64,000 nt of DNA from an uncultured Pseudomonadota bacterium (GTDB lineage: Bacteria; Pseudomonadota; Gammaproteobacteria; Burkholderiales; Rhodocyclaceae): NCBI GenBank assembly GCA_946479855.1, contig CAMLHL010000005.1:6168-70167 (forward strand), given 5' to 3'. Shown in pieces: positions 1 through 9,452 of this stretch (position 1 is the stretch's first letter; each line of letters opens with the position of its first letter). Made by a program: the position numbers and the translations under genes. The notes under the pieces are model-generated. The model saw only the letters and a list, made by a program, of their open reading frames with translations. It did no database searches and was not told the DNA's origin.

Positions 1-3000
1 GACCCCGGGTAGCGTTTTCAGGGCGTCCAGCGTGGCCTGTGCGTCAGGGTGCTGGGCCGTCGTCGGGAGCGGCGGGGGCGGGGCTTGGCGTTTCGTCACG
101 GTCGGCGCCAGCCATCCGATCAGCATGGTGTACAGGTTGTCCGGGTTGACCGGCTTGGCGATATGGTCGTTCATGCCAGCCTCGAGACAACGCTCCCGAT
201 CTTCGCCAAAGGCATTGGCGGTCATCGCCAGGATCGGCACCGCCTGCCCGGATTGGCTCTGGCGAATGAGCCGGGTGGCCGTCAGGCCATCCATGACCGG
301 CATCTGGATGTCCATCAGGATCAGGTCATAAGTATTCTCGGCGGCCATTTTGACGGCTTGTTCGCCGTTGACCGCCAGGTCGACCTGCAGGCCGACGCCT
401 TGCAGCAGATCGACGGCCACTTCCTGATTGATCGGATTGTCCTCGGCGAGGAGGATGCGGGCGTGGGCATGCTGGCTGGCCAGCAGGTGCTCGGCTTCTT
501 CGCCGGAAATGCAGATGTTGGTTTCCGCTGCGATTGGATTGCCGGCTTGCAATCGGCAGGTGAACCAGAAGGTGCTGCCTTGGCCAGGCTCGCTGCTTAG
601 GCCGGCTTCGCCACCCATCAGTCGCGCCAGGCGGCGGGCGATGGCGAGTCCGAGGCCGGTGCCGCCGAAGCGTCGGGTGGTCGAATTGTCGGCCTGTTCG
701 AAAGAATGGAACAGACGTGCCTGATGTTCCGGCGCGATGCCGATGCCGGTATCGCTGACGGCAAAACGGACGACCAGGCAGTCGGCGTCGCGGTCGATCA
801 GGCTGGCGCTCAAGGCAATGCTGCCGCGCTCGGTGAATTTGACGGCGTTGGACAGGTAGTTGAGCAGGATCTGGCCGATGCGCAGGGGATCGCCGTGGAG
901 AACGGGCGGCAGCGTCGGGTCGACGGTCATCCGGAACTGCAGGCCGCGCGACTGCAGGCGGTCGACCACGAGGGCGCTGGTGTTGTCGAGAATGCGAGCC
1001 AGCACGAAATCCACCGGGACCAGTTCCAGTTTGCCGGCTTCGATTTTCGAGATGTCGAGAATCTGGTTGATGATCGACAGCAGGTGATGGGCGGCATCGG
1101 CGACCTTGTGCAGGCGGGCGAGTTGCCCGGCGTCCTGGGCATGGTGCTCGGCCAGGTGGGTGAGGCCGATGATGGCATTCATCGGCGTGCGGATTTCATG
1201 GCTCATGTTGGCCAGAAAGGCGCTTTTTGCCCGGCTGGCCTGCTCGGCGACCGCTTTTGCGGTGGTCAGTTCGGCGGTGCGCGCCTCGACCAGTTCCTCG
1301 AGGTGGTTACGGTGCTGGGCAAGTTCGGCAGCGGTTTTTCTGGCTTCGGTAATGTCCTGCCAGATGCTGCTGATCATCTGCTTGTTGCCGACCGTGACCA
1401 GGGAGGTGGCGATACGGGCAAACTGGATGCTGCCATCCTTGCGCCGGTGTTCGCTTTCGAAGACGGCGCTGCCCTGGGTCATGATCCGGTCGAGGGTGGC
1501 CCGGATGGTGGGTTCCGTCATTCCGGCCTGGATGTCCGGCAGGGTCAGGCTGCTGAACTCGTCGTGCGAATAGCCCAGACCTTGCACGGCAGCATTGTTG
1601 AATTCGACGAATTTCAGGGTGTCGGGATCGATCAGCGCGATACTGTCCTGGGCATTGCTGACGATGCTCCGGAAAATCTCCTCGCGTTCGCGCAGCGCCC
1701 GCTCCGCCGCCTTGCGTTGCGATAGATCGAGGATATAAACAACCATGTGCGGTTCGCCATCCATGTCGACCACTTCGGCCGACAGGCTCATTTCGCGGCG
1801 ACGACCGTCACGGCCGACACCAATGCTTTCGAAATCGATGATTCGACCGTGTTGGTGGATGGCGTCGACCAGGATCGAGCGGTCATGCTCATTGCCCCAC
1901 AGGCCGGCTTCAAGGGTGGTTTTGCCGAGCAGCTCCTGGCGTGTCCAGTTGTATTCGAGGAGCAGGCGGTCGTTGACCTCGACCAGGCGGCCGTCTTTCA
2001 TCCGGGTGATGCAGGCGGCGACCGGTGCGGCGCGGAAGGCCGTGGCCAGACGTTCCTGCAACTGTCGGATCTGCTGTTCGGCCTGCTTGCGTTCCGAGAC
2101 ATCGATCAGGAAGGCGAGAATGAAGGGCTTGCCGTCGAGATGAACGATTTCTGCCGACAGGCTGATGTGGATCAGGCTGCCGTCGCGTTTTTGCCATTCC
2201 GCCTGGTAATCATGCAAGACACCGTGTTCCTCGAGTTTTTCCTGCCAGTCCCGCCGGGCTTCGGTGCACGGCCACAAGCGGGCGATCGCCGAATTGGTGC
2301 CGATCAGTTCCTCGCGCTGCCAGCCAAACATTTGCAGATAGCGCTGATTGACCTCCAGGAAGACGCCGTCGTCGATCGTGGTCAGCGAGATCGCGGCCGG
2401 GCTGGCATTGAACGCAACCGAGAAACGCTCCTGCAGTTCGTGTGCCCGGGTGATGTCGCGCCCGATGCCGAGGACGCCGACCAGGCGGCCGCTTGAATCG
2501 CGCATCGGGGCCTTGATGGTGTGCAGCAATTCGCGGTGGCCATCGCCGGCAAAACTGACCCACTCTTCGTTGCTGCGCGGGCTGTCGGCAGCCAGCGCGG
2601 CCCGGTCGTTGGTGCGAAAGAATTCGGCCAGTTCGCGGTCGACGAAGTCGAAATCGGTCTTGCCCCGGATTTTTTCCTCGCTGGCGCCGAAAAATGCTTC
2701 AAACCGCTTGTTGCAACTGAGATAAACGCCGTCCGGGTCTTTCAGCCAGACGAGATCGGGCAGGGTGTCGAGCAGGGTGCGCAGATGGGCGCGTTCATGG
2801 TCGAGAACGATACCGCTGGCCTCGGCGGCCCTGCGGCGGGTGATGTTGTCGCGAAGCAGGCGATAGAGCAGGGCGCCAAGCAGGGTGGCCGTGACGGCGA
2901 TGAAAAACCACCCCTTCAGCGTGTTGACCGTAAGGCGCAGCCCGGGATCGCTGACCCATTGCTCGACGAGGCGATCGGAGATCAGGATCCACAGCGTGGA

Positions 3001-3081
3001 CAGCGTGAGGTAGGGGAGGACAATGTAGGCAATTGCCCGCCATGCTTCCTGCCGATCGCTGGCATTGTGGCGGTGGTGCAT
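1..3081 (-). CDS. Hybrid sensor histidine kinase with four PAS domains (C-terminus cut by window edge)
   Basis: About 1,027 residues are visible and the 3' end lies outside the window. The N-terminus has two membrane segments (around residues 17-37 and 58-78). Four PAS-like repeats follow, then a short coiled region and a HisKA domain with the phospho-acceptor in [12 protein letters not shown] HATPase domain comes next (TGIGI and GGTGLGLAI boxes), then a receiver domain with [11 protein letters not shown] and the conserved Lys in AKPVNP. It probably senses several small-molecule or redox cues and passes phosphate to its own receiver and then to a partner. The start at 3081 lies 3 bases after the stop of the REC/HD-GYP gene, so the two form one operon and probably one pathway ending in c-di-GMP breakdown. 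The ligand is unknown. Confidence 0.9.
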   Translation of the reverse strand, partial: MHHRHNASDRQEAWRAIAYIVLPYLTLSTLWILISDRLVEQWVSDPGLRLTVNTLKGWFFIAVTATLLGALLYRLLRDNITRRRAAEASGIVLDHERAHLRTLLDTLPDLVWLKDPDGVYLSCNKRFEAFFGASEEKIRGKTDFDFVDRELAEFFRTNDRAALAADSPRSNEEWVSFAGDGHRELLHTIKAPMRDSSGRLVGVLGIGRDITRAHELQERFSVAFNASPAAISLTTIDDGVFLEVNQRYLQMFGWQREELIGTNSAIARLWPCTEARRDWQEKLEEHGVLHDYQAEWQKRDGSLIHISLSAEIVHLDGKPFILAFLIDVSERKQAEQQIRQLQERLATAFRAAPVAACITRMKDGRLVEVNDRLLLEYNWTRQELLGKTTLEAGLWGNEHDRSILVDAIHQHGRIIDFESIGVGRDGRRREMSLSAEVVDMDGEPHMVVYILDLSQRKAAERALREREEIFRSIVSNAQDSIALIDPDTLKFVEFNNAAVQGLGYSHDEFSSLTLPDIQAGMTEPTIRATLDRIMTQGSAVFESEHRRKDGSIQFARIATSLVTVGNKQMISSIWQDITEARKTAAELAQHRNHLEELVEARTAELTTAKAVAEQASRAKSAFLANMSHEIRTPMNAIIGLTHLAEHHAQDAGQLARLHKVADAAHHLLSIINQILDISKIEAGKLELVPVDFVLARILDNTSALVVDRLQSRGLQFRMTVDPTLPPVLHGDPLRIGQILLNYLSNAVKFTERGSIALSASLIDRDADCLVVRFAVSDTGIGIAPEHQARLFHSFEQADNSTTRRFGGTGLGLAIARRLARLMGGEAGLSSEPGQGSTFWFTCRLQAGNPIAAETNICISGEEAEHLLASQHAHARILLAEDNPINQEVAVDLLQGVGLQVDLAVNGEQAVKMAAENTYDLILMDIQMPVMDGLTATRLIRQSQSGQAVPILAMTANAFGEDRERCLEAGMNDHIAKPVNPDNLYTMLIGWLAPTVTKRQAPPPPLPTTAQHPDAQATLDALKTLPGV

Positions 3082-3084
3082 GGT

Positions 3085-4170
3085 CTATTCGGCGTAGGCC
3101 TTGGCGATGTTGATGAAGGTCTGAAATTCCCGTACGAAGGCGTCGACGACGTCGGGGTCGAAGTGTTTGCCCGAACCGTCGACGATGATGCGGTAGGCGT
3201 CCTCGAAAGAGAATGCCGGCTTATAGACTCTTTTGCAGGTCAGCGCATCGAAAACGTCAGCCAGCGCCATCAGGCGTGCCGCAATCGGGATGGCATCGCC
3301 GGCCAGGGCATCCGGATAGCCGCTGCCATCCCATTTTTCATGGTGCGAGCGGGCGATCAGCTTGGCGATGGAGAGAAACTCCACCGGCTTTTCGGCATCG
3401 GCTTCGGCCTGGGCAATGGCGTTGCTGCCCAGTTCGGCATGGGTTTTCATGATTTCCCACTCTTCCGGAGTGAATTTGCCGGGTTTGAGCAGGATGTGAT
3501 CAGGAATGCCGACCTTGCCGATGTCGTGCAGCGGTGCCGACTGCGCCAGGGCGCTGATCGTCCGATCGTCGAGATAATGGGCAAAACGGGGATGTTGGCG
3601 CAAGGCTGTGGCCAGCGTGAAAACGTATTCCTGGGTGCGGCGCAGGTGCTTGCCGGTCTCCGGGTCGCGGGTTTCGGCCAGGCGGGCCAGGGCGTGGATG
3701 CTGACTTCCTGGATCAGCTGGTTTTCGCCCATGCGCCGTGCCACTTCGGCTTCGAGAAAGCTGTTCTGGCCACTCAGCACGTCCCGGGCGTGCTTGAGGT
3801 CGAGTTGCGTACGGACCCGGGCGAGCACGATGCTCGGGCGGATCGGCTTGGTGATGTAGTCGACGGCGCCCCGTTCAAGGCCGCGCTCCTCGTCCTCGGT
3901 ACCGTCCATGGCGGTGACGAAGATGACCGGAATGTCTCGGGTGGAGGGCGATGCCTGCAACTCGGCGAGGACATCGTAGCCATCCATTTGCGGCATCATG
4001 ACATCGAGCAGGATGAGGTCGGGAGTGGGGGCGCCCTGGGCAATCTGCAGGGCGCGGCGTCCGGAATTGGCAGCTCGCACCCGGTAGCTGGGCTGCAACA
4101 GCTCACCGAGTACGCTGAGGTTTTCGGGGGTGTCGTCGACGATCAGGATGGTCGGTTGGCTGGCGGCCAT
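3085..4170 (-). CDS. Response regulator with HD-GYP domain (RpfG-type c-di-GMP phosphodiesterase)
   Basis: The protein has 361 residues. Residues 5-125 form a receiver domain with acidic pocket VDD and phospho-acceptor D56 in LLDVMMP. Residues 150-355 form an HD-GYP domain with the metal-binding HDIGKVGIP (HD at 215-216) and HHEKWDGSGYP. In this family the HD-GYP domain hydrolyses cyclic-di-GMP. The GYP signature is intact, so activity is likely. The ATG is preceded by GGAG. It is the first gene of a two-gene operon with the hybrid kinase, which probably phosphorylates it. About 120 bases separate it from rsgA upstream. Confidence 0.93.
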   Translation of the reverse strand: MAASQPTILIVDDTPENLSVLGELLQPSYRVRAANSGRRALQIAQGAPTPDLILLDVMMPQMDGYDVLAELQASPSTRDIPVIFVTAMDGTEDEERGLERGAVDYITKPIRPSIVLARVRTQLDLKHARDVLSGQNSFLEAEVARRMGENQLIQEVSIHALARLAETRDPETGKHLRRTQEYVFTLATALRQHPRFAHYLDDRTISALAQSAPLHDIGKVGIPDHILLKPGKFTPEEWEIMKTHAELGSNAIAQAEADAEKPVEFLSIAKLIARSHHEKWDGSGYPDALAGDAIPIAARLMALADVFDALTCKRVYKPAFSFEDAYRIIVDGSGKHFDPDVVDAFVREFQTFINIAKAYAE

Positions 4171-4290
4171 GGTGCTTTTCTCCGGTCGCGCAAAAATTGC
4201 AACTTTGCCAGAATTATCACGTTGTGTCAGTGATATTGCTATCTCTGTTTACCCCTCCCGTCGACCTGGCGAGATTCGATGTGGGGGATT

Positions 4291-5157
4291 TCAGGCCGGA
4301 CGCAGGCTGCTGGCGATGCGGTGATAAATGGCAAAGCGCGTTTTGTCGATTTTTCCAGCGTCGACCGCAGCATTCAATGCGCAATCCGGTTCGCGATCAT
4401 GGCGACAGTCCCGGAAGCGGCACTGGCCGAGATAGGGGCGAAATTCGCGAAAGGCGCTTTCGATATCCTGTCGATCGAGGTGGCCGAGGCCGAATTCCTG
4501 CAGGCCGGGCGAGTCAATCAGATGGCTGTCGGCATCGAGGTGATAGAGCGTCGCGTGCGTCGTCGTATGCTTGCCGGAATCGAGTGCCTGGGAAATTTCC
4601 CGGGTGGCGGCATTGGCTTCCGGGATCAGGGCATTGACCAGCGTCGACTTGCCCATGCCGGACTGGCCGACGAGGACGCTGGTTTGGCCATGCAGGTAAG
4701 GTCGCAGGTCTTCGGCATGGTCGAGCGCCGACAGTTCGAGAATGCGGTAGCCGAGCCCGGCAAGGACCGCGAGATGCTGACGGGCCGCCGGTAGCTTGTC
4801 GCTCAGGTCGCACTTGTTGAGGACGAGCAAAGGTTCGATATCCTCGCTGTCGGCGGCGAGCAGGGCGCGGGCGACCAGCTCGTCGGAAAAGGCCGGCTCG
4901 GTGGCGACGACGATGACGATCTGGTCGACATTGGCGGCAATCAGCTTCTGGCGGATTTCATTCGAGCGGTAGAGCAGGCTGCGCCGCGGCTGGATCGCCT
5001 CGATGACGCCCTGGTCGTCCGAGGTGCGCTTGATATCGACCCGGTCACCACAGGCAACTTCGCTTTTCTTGCCGCGCGGGAAGCAGGGCAGCAGGCTGCC
5101 ATCGGGCAGTTCGACAATGTACTGACGGCCGTGGGCGGCAACGACGCGGCCTTCCAT
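4291..5157 (-). CDS. rsgA: Ribosome small subunit-dependent GTPase RsgA
   Basis: This 288-residue GTPase acts late in 30S subunit maturation. The GTPase motifs are circularly permuted as expected for RsgA: NKCD (114-117), then the P-loop GQSGMGKST (164-172), then DSPG (215-218). An N-terminal OB-fold precedes them. A C-terminal zinc site follows (C246, C251, H253, C259). The ATG at 5157 shares one base with the stop of the upstream cytochrome gene (TGATG), which argues for this start and for translational coupling. It is the last gene of the M48 protease-cytochrome-rsgA operon. Confidence 0.95.
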   Translation of the reverse strand: MEGRVVAAHGRQYIVELPDGSLLPCFPRGKKSEVACGDRVDIKRTSDDQGVIEAIQPRRSLLYRSNEIRQKLIAANVDQIVIVVATEPAFSDELVARALLAADSEDIEPLLVLNKCDLSDKLPAARQHLAVLAGLGYRILELSALDHAEDLRPYLHGQTSVLVGQSGMGKSTLVNALIPEANAATREISQALDSGKHTTTHATLYHLDADSHLIDSPGLQEFGLGHLDRQDIESAFREFRPYLGQCRFRDCRHDREPDCALNAAVDAGKIDKTRFAIYHRIASSLRPA

Positions 5158-5471
5158 CAGTCTTTGAAATGGTAGTACTGCTGGTTCAGATAGGCGGCAA
5201 CTTCGGCTTCTTCGTCCGGGAACCAGCCGGCCTTGGTCATGGCATTGCAAGTCGCAACGCGTTGCAGGATATCGAGCTTGGTCGACAGCAGGCGACCGTC
5301 GCGGGTGTACATTTTGCTGCCGTCGCCGCCGTAGAGTCGGGCATGGCAAGTAGTGCAGTGCTTGTCGTGGAGTACCTTGCCGGCCTTGGGATCGGCGTTT
5401 CCCCAGGGCTCGGCGGCGAGCGCCGGGAGGGCGAGCAGCGATGCGGCAAACAGCGTTGCGGGCATGTTCAT
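5157..5471 (-). CDS. Small periplasmic cytochrome c
   Basis: A 104-residue protein with a cleavable signal peptide (about residues 1-19, ending ALAAE) and a single haem-attachment motif CTTCH. The remainder is the size of a class I cytochrome c domain. It probably carries electrons in the periplasm; the partner is not evident. Possible sixth ligands are the methionines in SKMYT or NAMTK. The start overlaps the stop of the M48 protease by ATGA, and its stop overlaps the rsgA start by TGATG, so it is locked into that operon. The ATG is preceded by TGGAG. Confidence 0.88.
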   Translation of the reverse strand: MNMPATLFAASLLALPALAAEPWGNADPKAGKVLHDKHCTTCHARLYGGDGSKMYTRDGRLLSTKLDILQRVATCNAMTKAGWFPDEEAEVAAYLNQQYYHFKD

Positions 5472-6724
5472 GCGGGTTTCTCCAGTTGTTGCAGGCGGGC
5501 GATGCGTTGCGCCGCCGGCGGATGGGAATCATAGAACAGCGAGTGCAGCGGGTCGGGGGTCAGGGTCGAGGCGTTGTCCTGATAGAGCTTGACCAGGGCG
5601 CGGATGAGGTCGGCGGCCGAGGCGTGCTCGGCGGCGTAGGCGTCGGCCTCGAATTCGTTGCGCCGCGACAGGTAGCTGGTCAGCGGCGTGAACGGGAAGG
5701 TGAAGACGGGAATGACCAGGAAGAAGAGGATCAGCGCCAGCGCCGTGTTCTGGGCCGGCACGCCGAGGCCGGCGTAGAACCACGGAGCGTCGATCAACTG
5801 GCCGAGCAGCCAGAGCAGAGCGAGCGAGCCGGCAAACATCAGGGCGATGTGCTTGAGCACATGATGGCGCCGGAAATGGCCCAGTTCGTGGGCCAGCACG
5901 GCCTCGATCTCGGGCGGTGCCAGGCGGTTGAGCAGGGTGTCGAAAAAGACGATGCGCTTGTTGTTGCCGAAGCCGGTGAAGTAGGCGTTGCCGTGGCTGG
6001 AGCGCTTCGAGCCGTCCATCACGAACAGGCCGGAGGAGCGGAAGCCGCAGCGGGTGAGCAGGGCCTCGATGCAGCGCTTCATCTCGCCTTCTTCGAGCGG
6101 CGAAAATTTGTTGAACAGCGGGGCGATCCAGGTCGGGTAGACGAACATCACGAGCAGATTGAAGGCGCTCCAGAACAGCCAGACGTAGAGCCACCACAGG
6201 CCGCCCATGGCGCCCATCAGCCAGAGCACGGCGAGGATGACCGGGGCGCCGACGGCGACGCCGAGCAGGGTCTGCTTGACGAGGTCGGAGAAGAACAGGC
6301 CGAGGGTCATCCGGTTGAAGCCGTGGCGGGCCTCGATCACGAACTGGCGATAGAGGGACAAGGGCAGGTCGACGACAGCAGAAATGGCCATGACGCTGAA
6401 AATTATCGCCAGCCCGTAACCCAGCCCGTCGAGGCGGAGCGACCAGAAGCCGTGCAATGCGGCGAGGCCGCCACCCAGCGTGAAGGCGAGCAGCAAGATG
6501 CCTTCGCTGACGATGGCGAAAAGCACTGATTTGACACGGTCGACCGTGTAATCGGCCGCTTTCTGATGCTCGGCCAGCGCGATGCTGGCGGCGAAATCGC
6601 CCGGCACGGCGCCGCGGTGCGCGTTGATGAAGCGGATGTGCCTGAGCTTGAGCCACAGGCGGGCGGCCAGGGTCAGCGCGAAAAAGGCGAGAAAGAGAAC
6701 AGTGAATTCTTGGGAGACGGGCAT
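5468..6724 (-). CDS. M48 family zinc metalloprotease (Ste24/CAAX-type endopeptidase)
   Basis: A 418-residue multi-pass membrane protease. The zinc-binding HELGH lies in the second half, with the third ligand region [11 protein letters not shown] further on, both diagnostic of M48 peptidases. Several hydrophobic segments fill the N-terminal half and two more follow the active site. The family degrades or processes membrane proteins. I chose the ATG at 6724 (MPVSQEF) because the longer reading frame would run into the divergent orn gene. First gene of the operon with cytochrome c and rsgA, overlapping the former by ATGA. Confidence 0.9.
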   Translation of the reverse strand: MPVSQEFTVLFLAFFALTLAARLWLKLRHIRFINAHRGAVPGDFAASIALAEHQKAADYTVDRVKSVLFAIVSEGILLLAFTLGGGLAALHGFWSLRLDGLGYGLAIIFSVMAISAVVDLPLSLYRQFVIEARHGFNRMTLGLFFSDLVKQTLLGVAVGAPVILAVLWLMGAMGGLWWLYVWLFWSAFNLLVMFVYPTWIAPLFNKFSPLEEGEMKRCIEALLTRCGFRSSGLFVMDGSKRSSHGNAYFTGFGNNKRIVFFDTLLNRLAPPEIEAVLAHELGHFRRHHVLKHIALMFAGSLALLWLLGQLIDAPWFYAGLGVPAQNTALALILFFLVIPVFTFPFTPLTSYLSRRNEFEADAYAAEHASAADLIRALVKLYQDNASTLTPDPLHSLFYDSHPPAAQRIARLQQLEKPA

Positions 6725-6774
6725 GGGGGCCAAGCTGTGAGAAAATCGGGCTTTTGAAGGAATCGGGCAATTAT

Positions 6775-7329
6775 ATGGCAGGCAACGCAAACAACCTCGT
6801 CTGGCTGGACATGGAAATGACCGGCTTGAATCCGGACGGTGACCGGATCATCGAAATGGCTATGGTCGTCACCAACTCGGAGCTCGAAATGGTCGCCGAG
6901 TCGCCGGCCTGGGTGGTCCACCAGTCGGATGCGATTCTCGCCGGCATGGACGATTGGAACCAGAAAACCCACGGTCGTTCCGGCCTGATCGACAAGGTCA
7001 AGGCATCGACCCAGGACGAAGCCGCCGTTGAAGCCGAGGCGCTGGCCTTCCTGGCCAAATATTCGCTGGCCGGCCACTCGCCGATGTGCGGCAATTCAAT
7101 CGGCCAGGACCGCCGCTTCATGGCTCGCTACATGCCGACGCTGGAAGCCTTCTTCCATTACCGCAATCTCGACGTCAGCACCCTGAAGGAATTGTGCAAA
7201 CGCTGGCAGCCGGAGATCTACAAGGGCTTCAAGAAGAAGAGCAAGCACACGGCGCTGGCCGACATCTACGAGTCGATCGACGAGATGAAGTACTACCGCG
7301 AACATTTCCTGGTCAAGTCAGCCCCCTGA
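6775..7329 (+). CDS. orn: Oligoribonuclease
   Basis: A 184-residue DEDDh 3'-5' exoribonuclease that degrades two- to five-nucleotide RNAs and also pGpG, the product of c-di-GMP hydrolysis. Visible motifs are WLDMEMTGL (first D and E), [11 protein letters not shown] and the HTALADI segment with the catalytic His and last Asp. Length is typical. I take the ATG at 6775 (MAGNANN) over one seven codons upstream because it matches the family N-terminus. The gene is divergent from the M48 protease across 50 bases. Its function connects with the many c-di-GMP enzymes in this window. Confidence 0.96.
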   Translation: MAGNANNLVWLDMEMTGLNPDGDRIIEMAMVVTNSELEMVAESPAWVVHQSDAILAGMDDWNQKTHGRSGLIDKVKASTQDEAAVEAEALAFLAKYSLAGHSPMCGNSIGQDRRFMARYMPTLEAFFHYRNLDVSTLKELCKRWQPEIYKGFKKKSKHTALADIYESIDEMKYYREHFLVKSAP

Positions 7330-7394
7330 ACGGGGCGACTGCCGAGGCGCGGGCCTTTGCCGGCGGGGGCCGTGCCGTCTGACGATTGCGACGG

Positions 7395-9017
7395 TCAACG
7401 CCGGAAAAGGCGGAATTTCTCCCGGCGATCGCCGGGGCGATTGCCTTCCCAGACCTTGGTCCACTGGCTGCCTGGCGCGGCCAGAGCGCCGTGGTTGTCA
7501 CCGACGACCAGCAGCCAGTTGCAGGCCTGGCCAGCCTTTGAAGCAGCGGACACCGGTTCGATCTCGATAAAATAAGCCAGCGAGGCCAGTTGGGTATCGT
7601 TCAGGCCACGCTCTGCCAGGCAGCCGTGATCATTTGGCAAGGCCCGGGCAATCGCCTGGGCGACCGGGCGATAGGTCTTGCCGTAGTCGAACCAGGGCAG
7701 GATCAGTGTCGTTGCCAGCAGCCAGAGGGTGGTGAAGCCCAGGGTCCAGTGCGTCAGGCTGCGATAGGGCGAACGTGGCGTGGTCACGATGATCCATATC
7801 CACCAGCCGGTGGCCGTCAAACCAATGAGCAGCGCCAGCAGGTCGAATTGGCCGACAAAACCGGGGCGCAGCACGACCACCCGGTGAGCCAGCTTGGTCG
7901 GCCAGCCCAGCGCCATCGCCGACCAGGCGATCCAGACCAGGGCGGCGAACAGGCTGAAGGTCGACATGGCGAACCAGTCGAAGGCGTTGGCGGCGCCGCG
8001 GCGCAAGGCCAGGGCGCCGGGCGTGGCGAGCAGCGCCAGCGGCGGCAGCAGCAGCAGCGAGGGGATTTCGCGCGGGCGGAAGGCCCAGGCCAGCATCAGC
8101 AGGGTGAGCAGCAGGAAAGTCAGGGGTAGCACTTGCGGCGGCGCTTTGATGTCCTGCCGGCGAATCCAGAGCGTCCAGCCAGCCAGCGGCAGGATGGGGA
8201 AGGCGAACCAGGGCAGCAGGCTCAGGAATCGGCTGCCGCCGACAAAGGAAAACGGTGTTTTCAGCGGTGCCAGTTCGGTGGTCAGCCAGCCGTAGAAACG
8301 GGCGGGTTCGAGATCGAGCAGCAACAGCACCCACGGCAGGCTCAAGGCGGCGGCGATGGCGAAGCCGATGAGCAGGGTGTGCAGTGCTTTCGGGCGATCC
8401 GGCGACAGCCACCAAGCCACCGGGGCGATGGCCAGCAGCGGCAGCGTCGGGGCAATGCCGGTGCCGAGCAGGCAGCCGGCGATGGCCAGTCCGTAATAGA
8501 TGCCGGTCAGCCGCGGTTTGCGGCCAATCGCCGCGAGGGCGCCAAGGCCGCCGGCGTAGGCGGCCAGTGCGATCAGCATCGGCTGCGCGTCATGGGCGTG
8601 GAAGAGCAGGCCGGCGCAGCCGGCAAGCAGCAGCGGGCTGGCCGCCGCCGACTCTTCGCCGTAGAGTTCGCGGCCCGCGTAGTACAGCCCGGTCAGCGCC
8701 AAGGCGACCCAGATGCCGCTGGCCAGGCGCATCGCCTCGTGCAAGGGCAGCAGATCGCCGAAAAGCTTGCCGGTCAGCGCCGCCGTCCAGTAGTAGAGCG
8801 GCGGTTCGTGGAAGGGCCGGCCGGCGAGATCGGGCGACAGCCAGTCGCCGAAATGCAGCATGTGCCAGGCGGTGCCGATGTGGATGGCATCTTCGCCCTT
8901 CCAGGGGTCGCGTCCGAAGAGGCCGGCCAGCACATAGAAGGCGAGCATGGCCGTGAGCATCCAGCCGCCCGGGGGCAGACGAATACCGCGACGGATCAGC
9001 GCGAGAAAGTCAGGCAT
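7395..9017 (-). CDS. Membrane glycosyltransferase of the ArnT/PMT (GT39/GT83) type
   Basis: A 540-residue integral membrane protein with ten or more hydrophobic segments. The N-terminal part reads like the PMT_2 domain: GRDPWKGEDA in the first periplasmic loop (acidic catalytic region) and the FHEPPLYYW segment. Family members transfer sugars from polyprenyl-phosphate carriers to lipid A, protein or glycans in the periplasm. The acceptor cannot be predicted. The gene is convergent with orn and lies downstream of the rpmE terminator. Confidence 0.83.
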   Translation of the reverse strand: MPDFLALIRRGIRLPPGGWMLTAMLAFYVLAGLFGRDPWKGEDAIHIGTAWHMLHFGDWLSPDLAGRPFHEPPLYYWTAALTGKLFGDLLPLHEAMRLASGIWVALALTGLYYAGRELYGEESAAASPLLLAGCAGLLFHAHDAQPMLIALAAYAGGLGALAAIGRKPRLTGIYYGLAIAGCLLGTGIAPTLPLLAIAPVAWWLSPDRPKALHTLLIGFAIAAALSLPWVLLLLDLEPARFYGWLTTELAPLKTPFSFVGGSRFLSLLPWFAFPILPLAGWTLWIRRQDIKAPPQVLPLTFLLLTLLMLAWAFRPREIPSLLLLPPLALLATPGALALRRGAANAFDWFAMSTFSLFAALVWIAWSAMALGWPTKLAHRVVVLRPGFVGQFDLLALLIGLTATGWWIWIIVTTPRSPYRSLTHWTLGFTTLWLLATTLILPWFDYGKTYRPVAQAIARALPNDHGCLAERGLNDTQLASLAYFIEIEPVSAASKAGQACNWLLVVGDNHGALAAPGSQWTKVWEGNRPGDRREKFRLFRR

Positions 9018-9032
9018 AGAGGCCAGAAATGA

Positions 9033-9058
9033 AAAAGGCAGCCAGTCGGCTGCCTTTT
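9033..9058 (-). terminator. Intrinsic terminator of rpmE
   Basis: An 11-base-pair stem (AAAAGGCAGCC at 9033-9043 with its complement at 9048-9058) and four-base loop lie 20 bases past the rpmE stop. On the minus strand the stem is followed by a run of T. It separates rpmE from the glycosyltransferase that starts at 9017. Confidence 0.8.
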
Positions 9059-9077
9059 ATAACGCATTTCGGACAGA

Positions 9078-9302
9078 TCAGGCAGCAGCCTTGCCGCGCA
9101 TGGCGCCGAACTTCTGGTTGAAGCGCTCGACACGACCCGCCGTATCGACGATCTTCTGCTTGCCGGTGTAGAACGGGTGGCAGGCGGAGCAGACTTCAAC
9201 GTGGAAGGCATCCTTGGCCATGGTCGACTTGGTCGTGAAGGTGTTACCGCAGGAGCAGTTGACCTGGATTTCTTTGTAATTCGGGTGGATATCGGCTTTC
9301 AT
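9078..9302 (-). CDS. rpmE: 50S ribosomal protein L31
   Basis: A 74-residue ribosomal protein of the zinc-containing L31 type: CSCGN near residue 18 and CSACH near residue 37 supply the metal ligands. The HPFYTGKQK segment is characteristic. The ATG at 9302 (MKADIHP) is preceded by AAGGA seven bases away, so I prefer it to the upstream TTG. It lies downstream of rho with a strong hairpin between them. Confidence 0.95.
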   Translation of the reverse strand: MKADIHPNYKEIQVNCSCGNTFTTKSTMAKDAFHVEVCSACHPFYTGKQKIVDTAGRVERFNQKFGAMRGKAAA

Positions 9303-9347
9303 CTTTTGTCCTTTAGTCAAGCGACCGGCGGATTTGGCCGATCTGGG

Positions 9348-9381
9348 AAGCGCGTGATTATCTTCGAAAAATCACGCGCTT
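9348..9381. other. Strong hairpin between rho and rpmE
   Basis: A perfect 12-base-pair inverted repeat (AAGCGCGTGATT at 9348-9359 and its complement at 9370-9381) with a 10-base loop lies between the rho stop and the rpmE start. No clean T run follows on the minus strand, so it is not a classic intrinsic terminator. It could be an attenuator or leader element for rpmE, or a 3'-end stabiliser for rho mRNA. Confidence 0.5.
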
Positions 9382-9452
9382 GCAATAGCTCGGCGTTGGC
9401 TTGGCCGCGACCCAACGGACGTGGCCGGAGTCAAACCCCGCCGGGCGCGCGC

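Noticed and set aside
706..4233. Long plus-strand frames (339, 249 and 570 residues) opposite the kinase and HD-GYP genes
   Set aside because: The minus strand encodes clear PAS, HisKA, HATPase, receiver and HD-GYP motifs across the same region.
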